Source: Akkermansiaceae bacterium (lineage in GTDB: Bacteria > Verrucomicrobiota > Verrucomicrobiia > Verrucomicrobiales > Akkermansiaceae). From it: DNA of 64,000 bases. The DNA lies in assembly GCA_903826205.1 (NCBI GenBank), contig CAIKDP010000073.1, positions 1 to 64,000 of the forward strand. The letters run 5' to 3'. The position numbers and the translations under genes are program-made. Positions 22,135 through 29,724 of the stretch are shown here, one piece after another. The notes beneath the pieces were generated by a model. That model worked only from the letters and a program-made list of their open reading frames with translations. It searched no databases and was not told the DNA's origin. The stretch's first letter is position 1; each line of letters begins with the position of its first letter.

Positions 22135-23289
22135 ATGTCTAACCCCATCCACCCGGCACAAACAAAGGATTTGCAGGTCCAGCAACTGGTGGCCGGCATA
22201 GGCAACCAGTTTGCCGTGCAGGGGGAGTTTGTTAGCGGCGAGGAAATCGACAGCGGTCACATCAACTCCACCTACTGTGGCACCTTCCGTCAGGCGGATG
22301 GCTCCCTGCGGCGCTATATCTTCCAGTCGATCAACCGCAATGTGTTCAAGGATCCCTACGCGGTGATGCGCAACGTCGAGTGTGTGACGCGCCACATCAA
22401 CGACAAGGTGCTGCGCGTGAAAAAGGATCTCGGTGGCCAAACCCTCAACCTGTTTCCCGCCCGCAGCGGCGGCGCCTGGGTGGAAGATCCCGCCGGCGGC
22501 GTCTGGCGCTGTTATAATTTCATCGAGGGCTGCGTCACTTACGATGTGGTCGAAAACACCCGTCAGGCCTATCAGGCCGCCCGCGCCTTCGGTTCCTTCC
22601 AGGACCTGGTCAGCGACCTGGATGCCACCTCCATCCGCGAAACCATTCCGGATTTCCACCACACCCGCAAGCGCTTCCAACGCCTGCTGGAGGTGGCCGC
22701 CGCAGACCCCTGCGGACGCCTCGCCGCCGTCCGTCCCGAGTTCGATTTCGTTTGCCAGCGCGAATCTCTAACAGGAATGCTGCTCGCTGGCATCGCGGCG
22801 GGAGCCATCCCGCTGCGCGTCACCCACAACGACACCAAAATCAACAACGTGATGATCGACGCGGAAACCGACGAGGCGGTGTGCGTGATCGATCTGGACA
22901 CCGTGATGCCCGGCCTGGCGCTTTACGACTTCGGCGACCTGGTGCGCAGTGCCACCAGCCCCGCGGCGGAGGACGAGACGGACCTGTCCAAGGTGCAAAT
23001 GCAGATGCCGATGTTCGAGGCACTGGTGGAAGGCTATCTGGATTCCGCCAGCGCCTTCATCAACGACACGGAAATCGAGCACCTCGCGTTTGCCGGCAAG
23101 TTGATGAGCTTGGAAGTGGGGATCCGCTTTCTAACCGACCACATCGAGGGCGACGTCTATTTCAAGACCCACCGGCCCGGCCACAATCTCGACCGCTGCC
23201 GCACCCAGCTCAAGCTCGTGGAACGCATTGAGGCCGGTGAGAACAAGATGAACGACTTCGTCCGCAAGGTCCGCAGGGGCAAGCGATAG
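22135..23289 (+). CDS. NahK-like phosphotransferase (N-acetylhexosamine kinase candidate)
   Basis: A 384-residue APH-fold kinase. The catalytic region PLRVTHNDTKINNVMID and VCVIDLDTVMPGLALYDFGDLVRS match the NahK group, which phosphorylates N-acetylhexosamines at C1 in lacto-N-biose use. The N-terminal part has the family's SGHINSTYCGTF nucleotide loop, RYIFQSINRNVFKDP and VMRNVECVTRHI. Length is close to the roughly 360 residues of the family. No lacto-N-biose phosphorylase or UDP-sugar transferase is next to it, so the substrate (GlcNAc, GalNAc or another hexose) is an inference. The start ATG is in an SD-less, C-rich context (AGCCAACCCC). It is convergent with vapC1, with 7 nt between the stop codons. 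Confidence 0.82.
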   Translation: MSNPIHPAQTKDLQVQQLVAGIGNQFAVQGEFVSGEEIDSGHINSTYCGTFRQADGSLRRYIFQSINRNVFKDPYAVMRNVECVTRHINDKVLRVKKDLGGQTLNLFPARSGGAWVEDPAGGVWRCYNFIEGCVTYDVVENTRQAYQAARAFGSFQDLVSDLDATSIRETIPDFHHTRKRFQRLLEVAAADPCGRLAAVRPEFDFVCQRESLTGMLLAGIAAGAIPLRVTHNDTKINNVMIDAETDEAVCVIDLDTVMPGLALYDFGDLVRSATSPAAEDETDLSKVQMQMPMFEALVEGYLDSASAFINDTEIEHLAFAGKLMSLEVGIRFLTDHIEGDVYFKTHRPGHNLDRCRTQLKLVERIEAGENKMNDFVRKVRRGKR

Positions 23290-23296
23290 GAAAAGC

Positions 23297-23683
23297 TCAG
23301 GATTTCCGCTTGGGGAAGTATTTCACGTTGGGCAGGTGTTGGAAAGCGTCGTCCTGCGTCCACAGGGTGGCGTTGTGGCTGAGGGCGGTGGCATAGATGA
23401 GGCTGTCGGCCATGGCGATTTTGTGCTGGAGGCTGAGGGCGGCCGCTTGGATGGCGAGGGCCGGGTCAACGTCAACCACCACCCCCTGTTGCATGGCCTC
23501 GATGAGGCGTTGCGCGCGGTGCTCATCCGCATGTTGCGCGGTGTACTTCCACACTTCATAGAGCGAGATGGTGGAGACAATGACACTGGCCGGATCTCCA
23601 AGGGCTTTGAGAAAGACTTTCGTGTTGGCGCCATTGTGAAATATCTCAATCCATGCGGAGCTGTCGAGACAGGGACGGGTCAT
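23297..23683 (-). CDS. vapC: VapC-type PIN-domain toxin (module 1)
   Basis: A 128-residue PIN-domain ribonuclease, expected to cleave specific RNAs when freed from its antitoxin. The acidic quartet is present: D7 (CLDSSAWIEIF), E43 (SLYEVWKY), D93 (MADSLIYATA) and D111/D112 (TQDDAF). Size and order of motifs are typical of VapC. Its ATG overlaps the stop codon of the upstream AbrB-type antitoxin gene (ATGA), the usual coupling in such operons. The target RNA cannot be predicted from sequence. It is unlike the second VapC at 24590 beyond the PIN motifs. Confidence 0.93.
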   Translation of the reverse strand: MTRPCLDSSAWIEIFHNGANTKVFLKALGDPASVIVSTISLYEVWKYTAQHADEHRAQRLIEAMQQGVVVDVDPALAIQAAALSLQHKIAMADSLIYATALSHNATLWTQDDAFQHLPNVKYFPKRKS

Positions 23684-23895
23684 GGCAGCTTGCGGTCGGC
23701 TTCACGTTTGAATTCAATCTGACGGCAATCGGCGAGGAAACCGACAAGTTGTTGCGGTGTGAGGATGGGGTGCAGTTCGATGTGGTCGCCATTGCGGGTG
23801 ACGTTGAGCTTTTGGCCGGGTTTGAGATTGAGGGTTTGGCGAATCTCTTTCGGGATTACAATTTGGTATTTGGGTGATAGAAGTGAGGACGTCAT
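23680..23895 (-). CDS. vapB: AbrB/MazE-type VapB antitoxin (module 1)
   Basis: A 71-residue antitoxin with a SpoVT/AbrB swapped-hairpin DNA-binding domain: SPKYQIVIPKEIRQTLNLKPGQKLNVTR (residues 7-34). A C-terminal helical toxin-binding tail (LVGFLADCRQIEFKREADRK) follows. It precedes vapC1 with a 4-nt overlap. The ATG at 23895 lies 9 nt after a -10-like element, so the transcript is probably leaderless and autoregulated through the AATATT-containing promoter. The surrounding longer frame on this strand is only a shadow of other genes. Confidence 0.92.
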   Translation of the reverse strand: MTSSLLSPKYQIVIPKEIRQTLNLKPGQKLNVTRNGDHIELHPILTPQQLVGFLADCRQIEFKREADRKLP

Positions 23896-23904
23896 ACGAA
23901 AATG

Positions 23905-23932
23905 AATATGGGTGAATATTTCCAGATGGCAA
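23905..23932 (-). promoter_or_regulatory. vapBC1 promoter with AATATT element
   Basis: Minus strand TTGCCA (23927-23932), 16-bp spacer containing GGAAATATTCAC, and CATATT (23905-23910), 9 nt from the ATG. The first 22 nt match the vapBC2 promoter at 19 positions with identical spacing. The spacer palindrome is a likely antitoxin operator. Confidence 0.55.
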
Positions 23933-23968
23933 GTCCGAATTTGACAGGCTGAAACGCCGGCGTTGACA

Positions 23969-23995
23969 CGCCAGCATTCCAGTATCACGCTGGCG
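23969..23995 (+). promoter_or_regulatory. Inverted repeat ahead of the secreted-protein gene
   Basis: CGCCAGC (23969-23975) and GCTGGCG (23989-23995) flank 13 nt and end 2 nt before the GTG start at 23998. A TTGACA (23963-23968) directly precedes the left arm. It could be an operator over a promoter or a leader hairpin. Confidence 0.4.
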
Positions 23996-23997
23996 CC

Positions 23998-24552
23998 GTG
24001 AAAAAACTGCTGCTTGCGATGGTGTTGGGATGGCCGCTGGCGGGACTGGCCGCGGACAATCAGACGGGCGCCGAGACCGTGAAGACGGTGGCCAAGGCCG
24101 CGATTGTTGATGTTAGAAAAATCCCCGACTGGCAGGGGGCGGCGGTGGGCAACGTGGAGGTGACGTATGCCGACGGCACTCGCGACCGCTGGACAACGCT
24201 GGCCACGGCGCAGCAACCGCAGGTGGCGCCCGATGGCGTGGTCGGCTGGGTGGATTGCTCGAAGGAGGAAGCCGGCAAGAAGCAGTTGGACATTTACAAG
24301 GGGGTGCCGGTGGGATCGCGCCTGGTGTTGTGTGCAAGCGGCAAGGTCACCGCGCGGATCAATGCGGGCAAACCGTTCATCGAGCAATGGGGGTTTGCCG
24401 CCGACGGGCGGCATGTGGTTATCAAGTCCCGCGCCGCGCACGGTCCGGCGCTCATCGAGCGTTTCATTCGTCCCGATGGCAAACCTATCGGCTCGGTCGC
24501 GGGTTTTGCCGAGGACGCACCGGATTGGGCGAAGGCCTATCTGGACAAGTGA
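23998..24552 (+). CDS. Secreted protein of unknown function
   Basis: A 184-residue protein I do not recognise. The N-terminus MKKLLLAMVLGWPLAGLAA is a clear Sec signal peptide with a likely cleavage after LAA (about residue 19), so the mature protein is exported. The mature part has two cysteines (VDCSKEE and LCASGK) that could form a disulfide. It also has a repeated beta-like pattern (KIPDWQGAAVGNVEVTYADGTRDRW; GFAADGRHVVIKSRAAHGP). The start codon is GTG, and an inverted repeat sits directly in front of it. It lies between two toxin-antitoxin modules on the opposite strand and may be cargo of that small island. Confidence 0.7.
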   Translation: MKKLLLAMVLGWPLAGLAADNQTGAETVKTVAKAAIVDVRKIPDWQGAAVGNVEVTYADGTRDRWTTLATAQQPQVAPDGVVGWVDCSKEEAGKKQLDIYKGVPVGSRLVLCASGKVTARINAGKPFIEQWGFAADGRHVVIKSRAAHGPALIERFIRPDGKPIGSVAGFAEDAPDWAKAYLDK

Positions 24553-24562
24553 GCGGGGTGGT

Positions 24563-24584
24563 CCGCACAGTGCCTCCTGTGCGG
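24563..24584. terminator. Hairpin between convergent genes
   Basis: CCGCACAG-TGCCTC-CTGTGCGG is a perfect 8-bp stem, 10 nt after the secreted-protein stop and 5 nt from the vapC2 stop. There is no T-tract on either side, so intrinsic termination is possible but weakly supported. Confidence 0.4.
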
Positions 24585-24589
24585 TGGTG

Positions 24590-25003
24590 TCACAGGAACG
24601 GGTTGATGGCGCGGACGCTGCCGTAGTTCTGGCCGTGGTTGAGATCTTCGGTGAGAAGCTCGCGGGCGCCACAGGTTTGGGCTGCGGCGAGGATCATGGC
24701 ATCCCACAGGGAGAGTTGCCAGCGGGATTGGAGGGAAAGTCCGAGGCGGAAGAGGGCGAGGGTGTTGTCGATGACCGGCCACAAGGAGAAGTCCCCGGTG
24801 AGCGTGGCGGCCTCGCTGGCGGGGTGGCCGCGGCGGGTGAAGTTGACGTGGAACTCCTGCAGAACCTGCACGCTGATGGCGGTGCGTCCAAGGAGGTGCC
24901 AGCCATCCTCAATCAACGCCAGTGCAATGCCGCGTTTGGCCACCGCGTCCAGATCGTAACCGTAGAGGAGAATGTTGGTGTCGAGGAAGCGTTCAATGAC
25001 CAT
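24590..25003 (-). CDS. vapC: VapC-type PIN-domain toxin (module 2)
   Basis: A 137-residue PIN-domain protein with the acidic residues D8 (FLDTNILLYGYD), E50 (VLQEFHVN), D101 (LWDAMILAAA) and D120 (LLTEDLNHGQ). The DTN-I-LLY-x-D start and the ED-L-N-H-G-Q ending define a different VapC subgroup from module 1. The ATG at 25003 is chosen because it follows the antitoxin reading frame with an 11-nt overlap and starts the PIN fold at the right place. The frame extends far upstream only as an artefact of the overlapping antitoxin gene. Confidence 0.92.
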   Translation of the reverse strand: MVIERFLDTNILLYGYDLDAVAKRGIALALIEDGWHLLGRTAISVQVLQEFHVNFTRRGHPASEAATLTGDFSLWPVIDNTLALFRLGLSLQSRWQLSLWDAMILAAAQTCGARELLTEDLNHGQNYGSVRAINPFL

Positions 25004-25214
25004 GGACTTGATCCCGGGTGAGAGGCTGGCCGCCAAGGTGGTAGCCGTGGCGCAGACGGGCCAGCGCGGCGGCGGGTGGGGCGGGTGGGGCTTCCTCCCG
25101 CAGCACGGTCTCCAACCCCTCAATGACCAGATTCTTGATCGAGCAGCGGCGGCGTGCCGACGCAATCTTGGTCCGCTCAAGAAGGTTGTCGGGCAGATCA
25201 ATGGTGGTTTTCAT
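24993..25214 (-). CDS. vapB: Ribbon-helix-helix VapB-type antitoxin (module 2)
   Basis: A 73-residue antitoxin whose N-terminus MKTTIDLPDNLLERTKIASARR is a ribbon-helix-helix (Arc/MetJ-like) DNA-binding motif. A helix (SIKNLVIEGLETVLREE), a proline/alanine linker and a C-terminal tail for toxin binding follow. It overlaps vapC2 by 11 nt. The fold is different from the AbrB-type antitoxin of module 1, yet the promoter just upstream is nearly the same. The ATG at 25214 is 7 nt after the proposed -10. Confidence 0.9.
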   Translation of the reverse strand: MKTTIDLPDNLLERTKIASARRRCSIKNLVIEGLETVLREEAPPAPPAAALARLRHGYHLGGQPLTRDQVHGH

Positions 25215-25221
25215 ACGGCCA

Positions 25222-25249
25222 TAAATACGTGAATATTGCCAGCTGTCAA
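25222..25249 (-). promoter_or_regulatory. vapBC2 promoter with AATATT element
   Basis: Minus strand TTGACA (25244-25249), 16-bp spacer with GGCAATATTCAC, and TATTTA (25222-25227), 7 nt from the ATG. The -35 is consensus. It is a near copy of the vapBC1 promoter 1.3 kb away. Confidence 0.6.
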
Positions 25250-25279
25250 GAAACGAGGGAAATTTTCTCAGGTTTCCCT

Positions 25280-25303
25280 CCGCGGTCTCACCCACGCGCC
25301 TAC
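25280..25303. repeat. Dispersed palindromic repeat, degenerate copy E
   Basis: CCGCGGTCTCACCCACGCGCCTAC resembles the inverted repeat copy at 4290, but the stem has decayed. It lies between vapBC2 and the end of the helicase gene. Confidence 0.4.
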
Positions 25304-25315
25304 CCAGACCGGGCG

Positions 25316-27895
25316 TCAGCGTGGCGCCAGGGTTTCCAACAGGAGCACCGGGGTGCGGGTGAGGTCGGATTTCTCCAGGTCGAGGGTGAGGAAAACCGCC
25401 CAGTCATTGAGGTCGTCGGGGTCAATCAGGGATTGCTCGACGGGCAGGAACTTTTGCGAGTCGGATGGCTTGGGCAGCGGTGGCAGGTGGGTGTGGCGGG
25501 CGTTGCGCGCCTCCGGATCGAGACGGATGTGGTGGCGGGCGGCGTGGTAGGCGTCCAACAGTTTGAGCAGGCGCTCGGGCGTCCACGGCTTGCCGGCGGC
25601 ATCCGCCTGTTCTAACAATCCTAGCGCGGTCTCGGTTTGATAGCGCGAGAGCGCGGTGACGAGGGTGAGCAGGTGGTTGCGCAAGTGGCGGCTGAAGGCG
25701 GCACGGTCGCGGGTGAACGGCGGGACCGGAATTTGGGATTTGAGATTTGAAATTTCAGATTTGAGATTTGAAATTCCAGATGGGGCGTCTGTCAGGCCGA
25801 TGCTCTGCCACTCATCGAGCATGCTGGAGTCGGTGTGGCGGACGATGAGTTCGAGGAACGCTTCCGCCTCGTGGACGGCTTCGTTTTTGGCGGCGTCCGG
25901 CACGGTCTGGGACAGGACTTTGTACACCTCGTTGAGGTGGCGCAACAGGACCGCCTCGGAGCGTTCGAGTTTGTAGGTTTTGATGTAGTCTTCGAACGAC
26001 TGATAGTTCTCCAACATCTCCCTGGCGATCGACTTGGGCCGGACGTTCTCGCTGCCCAGATACGGGTGGCGCAGCTTGAAGGCGTTGAAGGTGGTGTAGA
26101 TGAAATCCTTGCCGGGCATCGGCCACTCGACTTCCTCAAGCCGGGCGATGCGCGCGTCATACTCGACGCCCTCGTCCTTGAGGCGGGCCATCAGCTCGGA
26201 TTTGAGCAGATCGACTTGTTTGCGCAGCACCACATCCGGGTTTTCCAGGATCGCCTCGATCAGGGAGATCAGGTTGGGCGCGTAGTCGTCGGCGGCCGGA
26301 TCAAGTTGCGGGATCGCGTCCAACAACCACAGGCTCAGCGCGTGGTTGATCGAAAAATCCTCGGGCAGCGACACATCCACGATAACTTTGTTAGGTCCGC
26401 TGCGGGCGGCGACCGGCAGGATGTGCAGGATCTTGGAACCGACCAAGCCGCGGAAGAGTTGCCAGGCCCGCTTGGATAGGTCGGCACGCTTGGAGGCAGG
26501 CTCGTGGCAGCGCTGGATGAGGTCCTTGAGGGCGGCGCAGCCGTCCTCGGTGGTGCGCGAGAGCACGTTGAGCAGCGTGTGGTGGGCGATGGCAAAGCTG
26601 GAGGTGAGCGGCTCGGGCGGCGCCGCGCGGAGTTTGTCGAAGGTGGTCTCGTCCCAGTGGACGAAGTTGTGCTCTGGCGGCTTGCGTTTGACGAGGCTGC
26701 GCTTCTTGTTAGGATTGCCGGCGGCCTTGGCTTCGAGTTTGAGGTTCTCGATGACATGTTCGGGCGCTTGGGCAACCACATAGCCAATGGCATCGAAGCC
26801 GCGGCGGCCGGCGCGGCCGCAGATCTGGCGGAAGTCCCGGGCGCTCAGAATCCTGGTGCCACGGCCGTCGTATTTGCACAGCCCGGTGAACATCACCGTG
26901 CGGATCGGCACGTTGACGCCGACGCCCAGTGTGTCGGTGCCGCAAACCACCTTGAGCAGGCCCGCCCCGGTCAGCTTTTCTATCAAGAGCCGGTATTTCG
27001 GCAAGAGTCCCGCGTGGTGGATGCCGATGCCGTGGCGCAGGATCTTGGCCAGTTCGCGGCCGTAGGGGCTGCGGAAATCGGCGTCGTGAAGGGCGCGGGC
27101 GATGGCGGCCTTTTCCTCCTTGCTGCAATAGTTGGTGGACAGCAGGTCGCGCGCGGTCTCGGCGCATGCGTTCTGGGTGAAGTGGACCAGATAGATCGGT
27201 GCCCGGCCGGCCTCCACGAGTTCGGCCACCTTGTCCTGCAACAGGGTGGTGGAGTAGGAAAATTCCAGCGGCACCGGGCGCTGGTCGGAGTGGACGAGGG
27301 CGGTCGGCGCTTTGGTTAGAGTGGTGAGTTGCCTGGCAAACAACGAGGCGTCGCCGAGGGTGGCTGACATCAGCAGGAAGCGGGCGCGCGGCAGGGTGAG
27401 CAGCGGGATTTGCCAGGCGGAGCCGCGCGCGGCATCGGCGTAGTAGTGGAACTCGTCCATGATGATGTCATCGACGGGTGCGGCGGCCCCATCGCGCAAA
27501 GCCATGTTGGCGAGGATCTCCGCGGTGCAGCAGATGACCGGGGCGGCGTGGTTGACGGTGGCATCGCCAGTGAGCATGCCGACGTGTTGCGGTCCGAAGA
27601 TCCGGCAGAGGGCGAGGAATTTCTCGTTGGCGAGGGCTTTGATAGGGACGGTGTAAAACGAGCGGCGGTCCTGGCAGAGGGATTTGAACTGCATGGCCAG
27701 CGCCACCAGCGTCTTGCCGGAACCGGTGGGGGTGTCAAGGATGACGTTCTTGTCCTGGAAGATTTCCAGGATCGCTTCTTCCTGATGTGCATACGGCTCG
27801 ATGCCGGCGCTGGTCAGATAGTCGAGGAAGACATTGAGGATGTCATCAGCCGCGGCCCCGCGCGGGAGCAGGGCGGGGTTGAGCGGATAGGACAT
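25316..27895 (-). CDS. Ski2-like DEAD/DEAH helicase with DUF3516 C-terminus
   Basis: An 859-residue superfamily 2 helicase. The N-terminal RecA domain has the Q-like YAHQEEAILEI, Walker A DTPTGSGKT (about residues 54-62), TVPIKALANEK, DEFH box (MDEFHYY) and MSATL. The second domain has GIGIHHAGLLPKYR, VCGTDTLGVGVNVP and QICGRAGRRGFD, the Ski2/Mtr4 pattern. The C-terminal half (from about residue 400) corresponds to DUF3516. Family members are thought to unwind RNA, but the bacterial role is unknown. Near residues 703-718 is SGISNLKSEISNLKSQIP, encoded by an 8-bp low-complexity repeat found elsewhere only in gaps, so it is a recent in-frame insertion. The gene starts at the ATG at 27895, divergent from the FucP-like gene. 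Confidence 0.9.
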   Translation of the reverse strand: MSYPLNPALLPRGAAADDILNVFLDYLTSAGIEPYAHQEEAILEIFQDKNVILDTPTGSGKTLVALAMQFKSLCQDRRSFYTVPIKALANEKFLALCRIFGPQHVGMLTGDATVNHAAPVICCTAEILANMALRDGAAAPVDDIIMDEFHYYADAARGSAWQIPLLTLPRARFLLMSATLGDASLFARQLTTLTKAPTALVHSDQRPVPLEFSYSTTLLQDKVAELVEAGRAPIYLVHFTQNACAETARDLLSTNYCSKEEKAAIARALHDADFRSPYGRELAKILRHGIGIHHAGLLPKYRLLIEKLTGAGLLKVVCGTDTLGVGVNVPIRTVMFTGLCKYDGRGTRILSARDFRQICGRAGRRGFDAIGYVVAQAPEHVIENLKLEAKAAGNPNKKRSLVKRKPPEHNFVHWDETTFDKLRAAPPEPLTSSFAIAHHTLLNVLSRTTEDGCAALKDLIQRCHEPASKRADLSKRAWQLFRGLVGSKILHILPVAARSGPNKVIVDVSLPEDFSINHALSLWLLDAIPQLDPAADDYAPNLISLIEAILENPDVVLRKQVDLLKSELMARLKDEGVEYDARIARLEEVEWPMPGKDFIYTTFNAFKLRHPYLGSENVRPKSIAREMLENYQSFEDYIKTYKLERSEAVLLRHLNEVYKVLSQTVPDAAKNEAVHEAEAFLELIVRHTDSSMLDEWQSIGLTDAPSGISNLKSEISNLKSQIPVPPFTRDRAAFSRHLRNHLLTLVTALSRYQTETALGLLEQADAAGKPWTPERLLKLLDAYHAARHHIRLDPEARNARHTHLPPLPKPSDSQKFLPVEQSLIDPDDLNDWAVFLTLDLEKSDLTRTPVLLLETLAPR
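25731..25780. repeat. TTTGAGAT/TTTGAAAT low-complexity repeat inside the helicase gene
   Basis: About 50 nt of TTTGAGAT/TTTGAAAT units within the helicase reading frame encode ISNLKSEISNLKSQI on the minus strand. The same words appear in intergenic spacers at 38897, 46472, 58810 and 60812. Confidence 0.8.
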
Positions 27896-28004
27896 GGCCT
27901 AGAGAAGTCCGGGATTGGCGGCAGTGCAAGCGTTTCAGCAGATCGAGACACCGGCTCGCAGATGGAAAAGGGTTGATCGGTGCGAAAAATTTCCAAGAAA
28001 TTGC

Positions 28005-28032
28005 TTGGTAATACGGGCCGGATGCCTATTTT
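28005..28032 (+). promoter_or_regulatory. Candidate promoter of the FucP-like gene
   Basis: TTGGTA (28005-28010), 16-bp spacer, TATTTT (28027-28032), then 11 nt to the ATG at 28044. It lies in the 148-nt divergent gap with the helicase. Confidence 0.5.
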
Positions 28033-28043
28033 CACTTCCGACC

Positions 28044-29711
28044 ATGAAACCATCAAACAGTCTTTTTCGCACTGCCGACGGTAAGAACTACGCGTTCGTG
28101 TTTGCACTTGTTTGCAGTTTGTTCCTGCTGTGGGGATTTGCCCACGCTCTGCTGGATGTCCTCAACAAGCATTTTCAAAACTCGCTGGTGGTGACCAAGG
28201 CGCAGTCCGGTTGTGTGCAGGCGGCGGTGTATGGCGGCTACTTCCTGATGGCGTTGCCCGCGGGCATGATTGCGCGGCGCTTCGGCTACAAGGGTGGCAT
28301 CCTCTTCGGTTTGTTCCTCTTCGCGGTTGGCGCGTTCTGGTTTGTGCCGGCCACCAAGGCCGACAAATGGAGCGGGGTCAGTGGCTGGGTGGCGGAAAAA
28401 TTCAACATGGAAGTGGTCAGCTCGCCCGAGGCCAAGGCCAAGCTGATGGATGTGCGGGTCAACCTGGAACGCGCGGCGAAGGCGGTCGAACTTCCGTTAG
28501 ATCCCGGGAAGCTGGCCGCCTTTGACAAGGTGGCCGCCGAGGCCAAGGCCGCCACCGATCTGGCCGCCGCGGGTGCGGCGCTGGAAGATGCCGCCGTGTT
28601 GTTGCCCGCCTCCAAATGTCTGCCCAAGGTCCGCGTGGCACTCACCGCCCTTGCGCCCACCTTGCCGGAAAAAGAGTTTGGCAAACAGTTCAACGCCACC
28701 AAGCAGGCTCTGGTCGCCGTTGATCAAGGCACGCAGGTGACGGCGTTTGCCGCATTCCTGTTAGGTCTGTTCGTCATTGCGTTAGGGCTTACCTGTTTGG
28801 AAACCATCGCCAACCCCTACACGACGGTGCTCGGCCCGCCGGAAACCGGTGCCAGCCGCATCAATCTTGCCCAGACCAACAATGCCATCGGCTGGATTCT
28901 GGGGCCCTTCATTGGCGGCCTGATGATCTTCTCCTCGACGGGCGAGGTCAATATCAGCAACGCGCAACTGGCCATGCCATATCTAGGGCTTGGCGTGGTG
29001 GTGACGCTGGTTTTCATCATGTTTGCGTTCAGCACGATTCCCGACGTGCACACCACGGAGCACGCCAAGGCCGACGGGACGCACAAGGACCGGACGACGG
29101 GCGAGCGCTCGCTGTGGTCGCAGCCGCACTTTGTGTTCGCTGTGGTGGTCCAATTCCTTTATGTCGCCGCACAAACCGGCATTAACAGCTTTTTCATCAA
29201 CTACGTGGTGGAAGTCAACAAGTGGTCGGAACAGAAGGCTGCGATGTGGCTCTCGCTCGGCGGCATGGTGTTGTTCATGGTCGGCCGCTTCTCCGGCAGC
29301 TTCCTGATGACCAAGATGAAACCGCATTTGGCGCTGGCGGTCTATGGCCTGGCCAATGTCCTTTGCATGGGGTTGGTGGTGGCGGGCCTTGGTATTGTTT
29401 CCGCGGCGGCGTTGATCATCAGTTACTTCTTCATGTCGGTGATGTTTCCGACCATCTTTGCGCTCGGCATCCGCGGCCTTGGTGAAAACACCAAGAAGGG
29501 CGCTTCCTTCATCGTCATGGCCATCGTCGGCGGCGCCATCGCCCCCGCACTCATGGGTGCCATTGCCGACAAGAGCGGCATGCAGGCCGGCTTCGCCATC
29601 CCCTTGGTGTGCTTCATCGGCATCGCCATCTACGGCGCGGTTTGGCAGAAGCTCGTCGCCAAGGAAGGCATCACCTCAGACGCCGGAGCCGAGGCATACA
29701 GCGGCCATTGA
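28044..29711 (+). CDS. fucP: FucP-like L-fucose/sugar:H+ symporter with a large insertion
   Basis: A 555-residue major facilitator of the FucP family, which imports L-fucose or related sugars with protons. Family hallmarks are present: LLWGFAHALLDVLNKHFQ in TM1, YGGYFLMALPAG in TM2, the RRFGYKGG loop, CLETIANPYTTVLGP in TM4, and RINLAQTNNAIGWILGPFIGG in TM5. The C-terminal half has QTGINSFFINYVVE. Typical FucP is about 410-440 residues. Here residues ~103-230, between TM3 and TM4, are an extra, mostly helical, Ala/Lys/Glu-rich segment. By the usual topology this loop faces the periplasm. The start at 28044 is 11 nt after a promoter-like -10. With fucI it suggests fucose use, though family members also carry glucose or galactose. 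Confidence 0.85.
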   Translation: MKPSNSLFRTADGKNYAFVFALVCSLFLLWGFAHALLDVLNKHFQNSLVVTKAQSGCVQAAVYGGYFLMALPAGMIARRFGYKGGILFGLFLFAVGAFWFVPATKADKWSGVSGWVAEKFNMEVVSSPEAKAKLMDVRVNLERAAKAVELPLDPGKLAAFDKVAAEAKAATDLAAAGAALEDAAVLLPASKCLPKVRVALTALAPTLPEKEFGKQFNATKQALVAVDQGTQVTAFAAFLLGLFVIALGLTCLETIANPYTTVLGPPETGASRINLAQTNNAIGWILGPFIGGLMIFSSTGEVNISNAQLAMPYLGLGVVVTLVFIMFAFSTIPDVHTTEHAKADGTHKDRTTGERSLWSQPHFVFAVVVQFLYVAAQTGINSFFINYVVEVNKWSEQKAAMWLSLGGMVLFMVGRFSGSFLMTKMKPHLALAVYGLANVLCMGLVVAGLGIVSAAALIISYFFMSVMFPTIFALGIRGLGENTKKGASFIVMAIVGGAIAPALMGAIADKSGMQAGFAIPLVCFIGIAIYGAVWQKLVAKEGITSDAGAEAYSGH

Positions 29712-29724
29712 GTTCATCGCGGCA

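Noticed and set aside
24167-25021. Open frame of 284 codons on the plus strand across the secreted gene and vapBC2
   Set aside because: It is a frame shadow spanning three convincing genes; no motif and no start signal.
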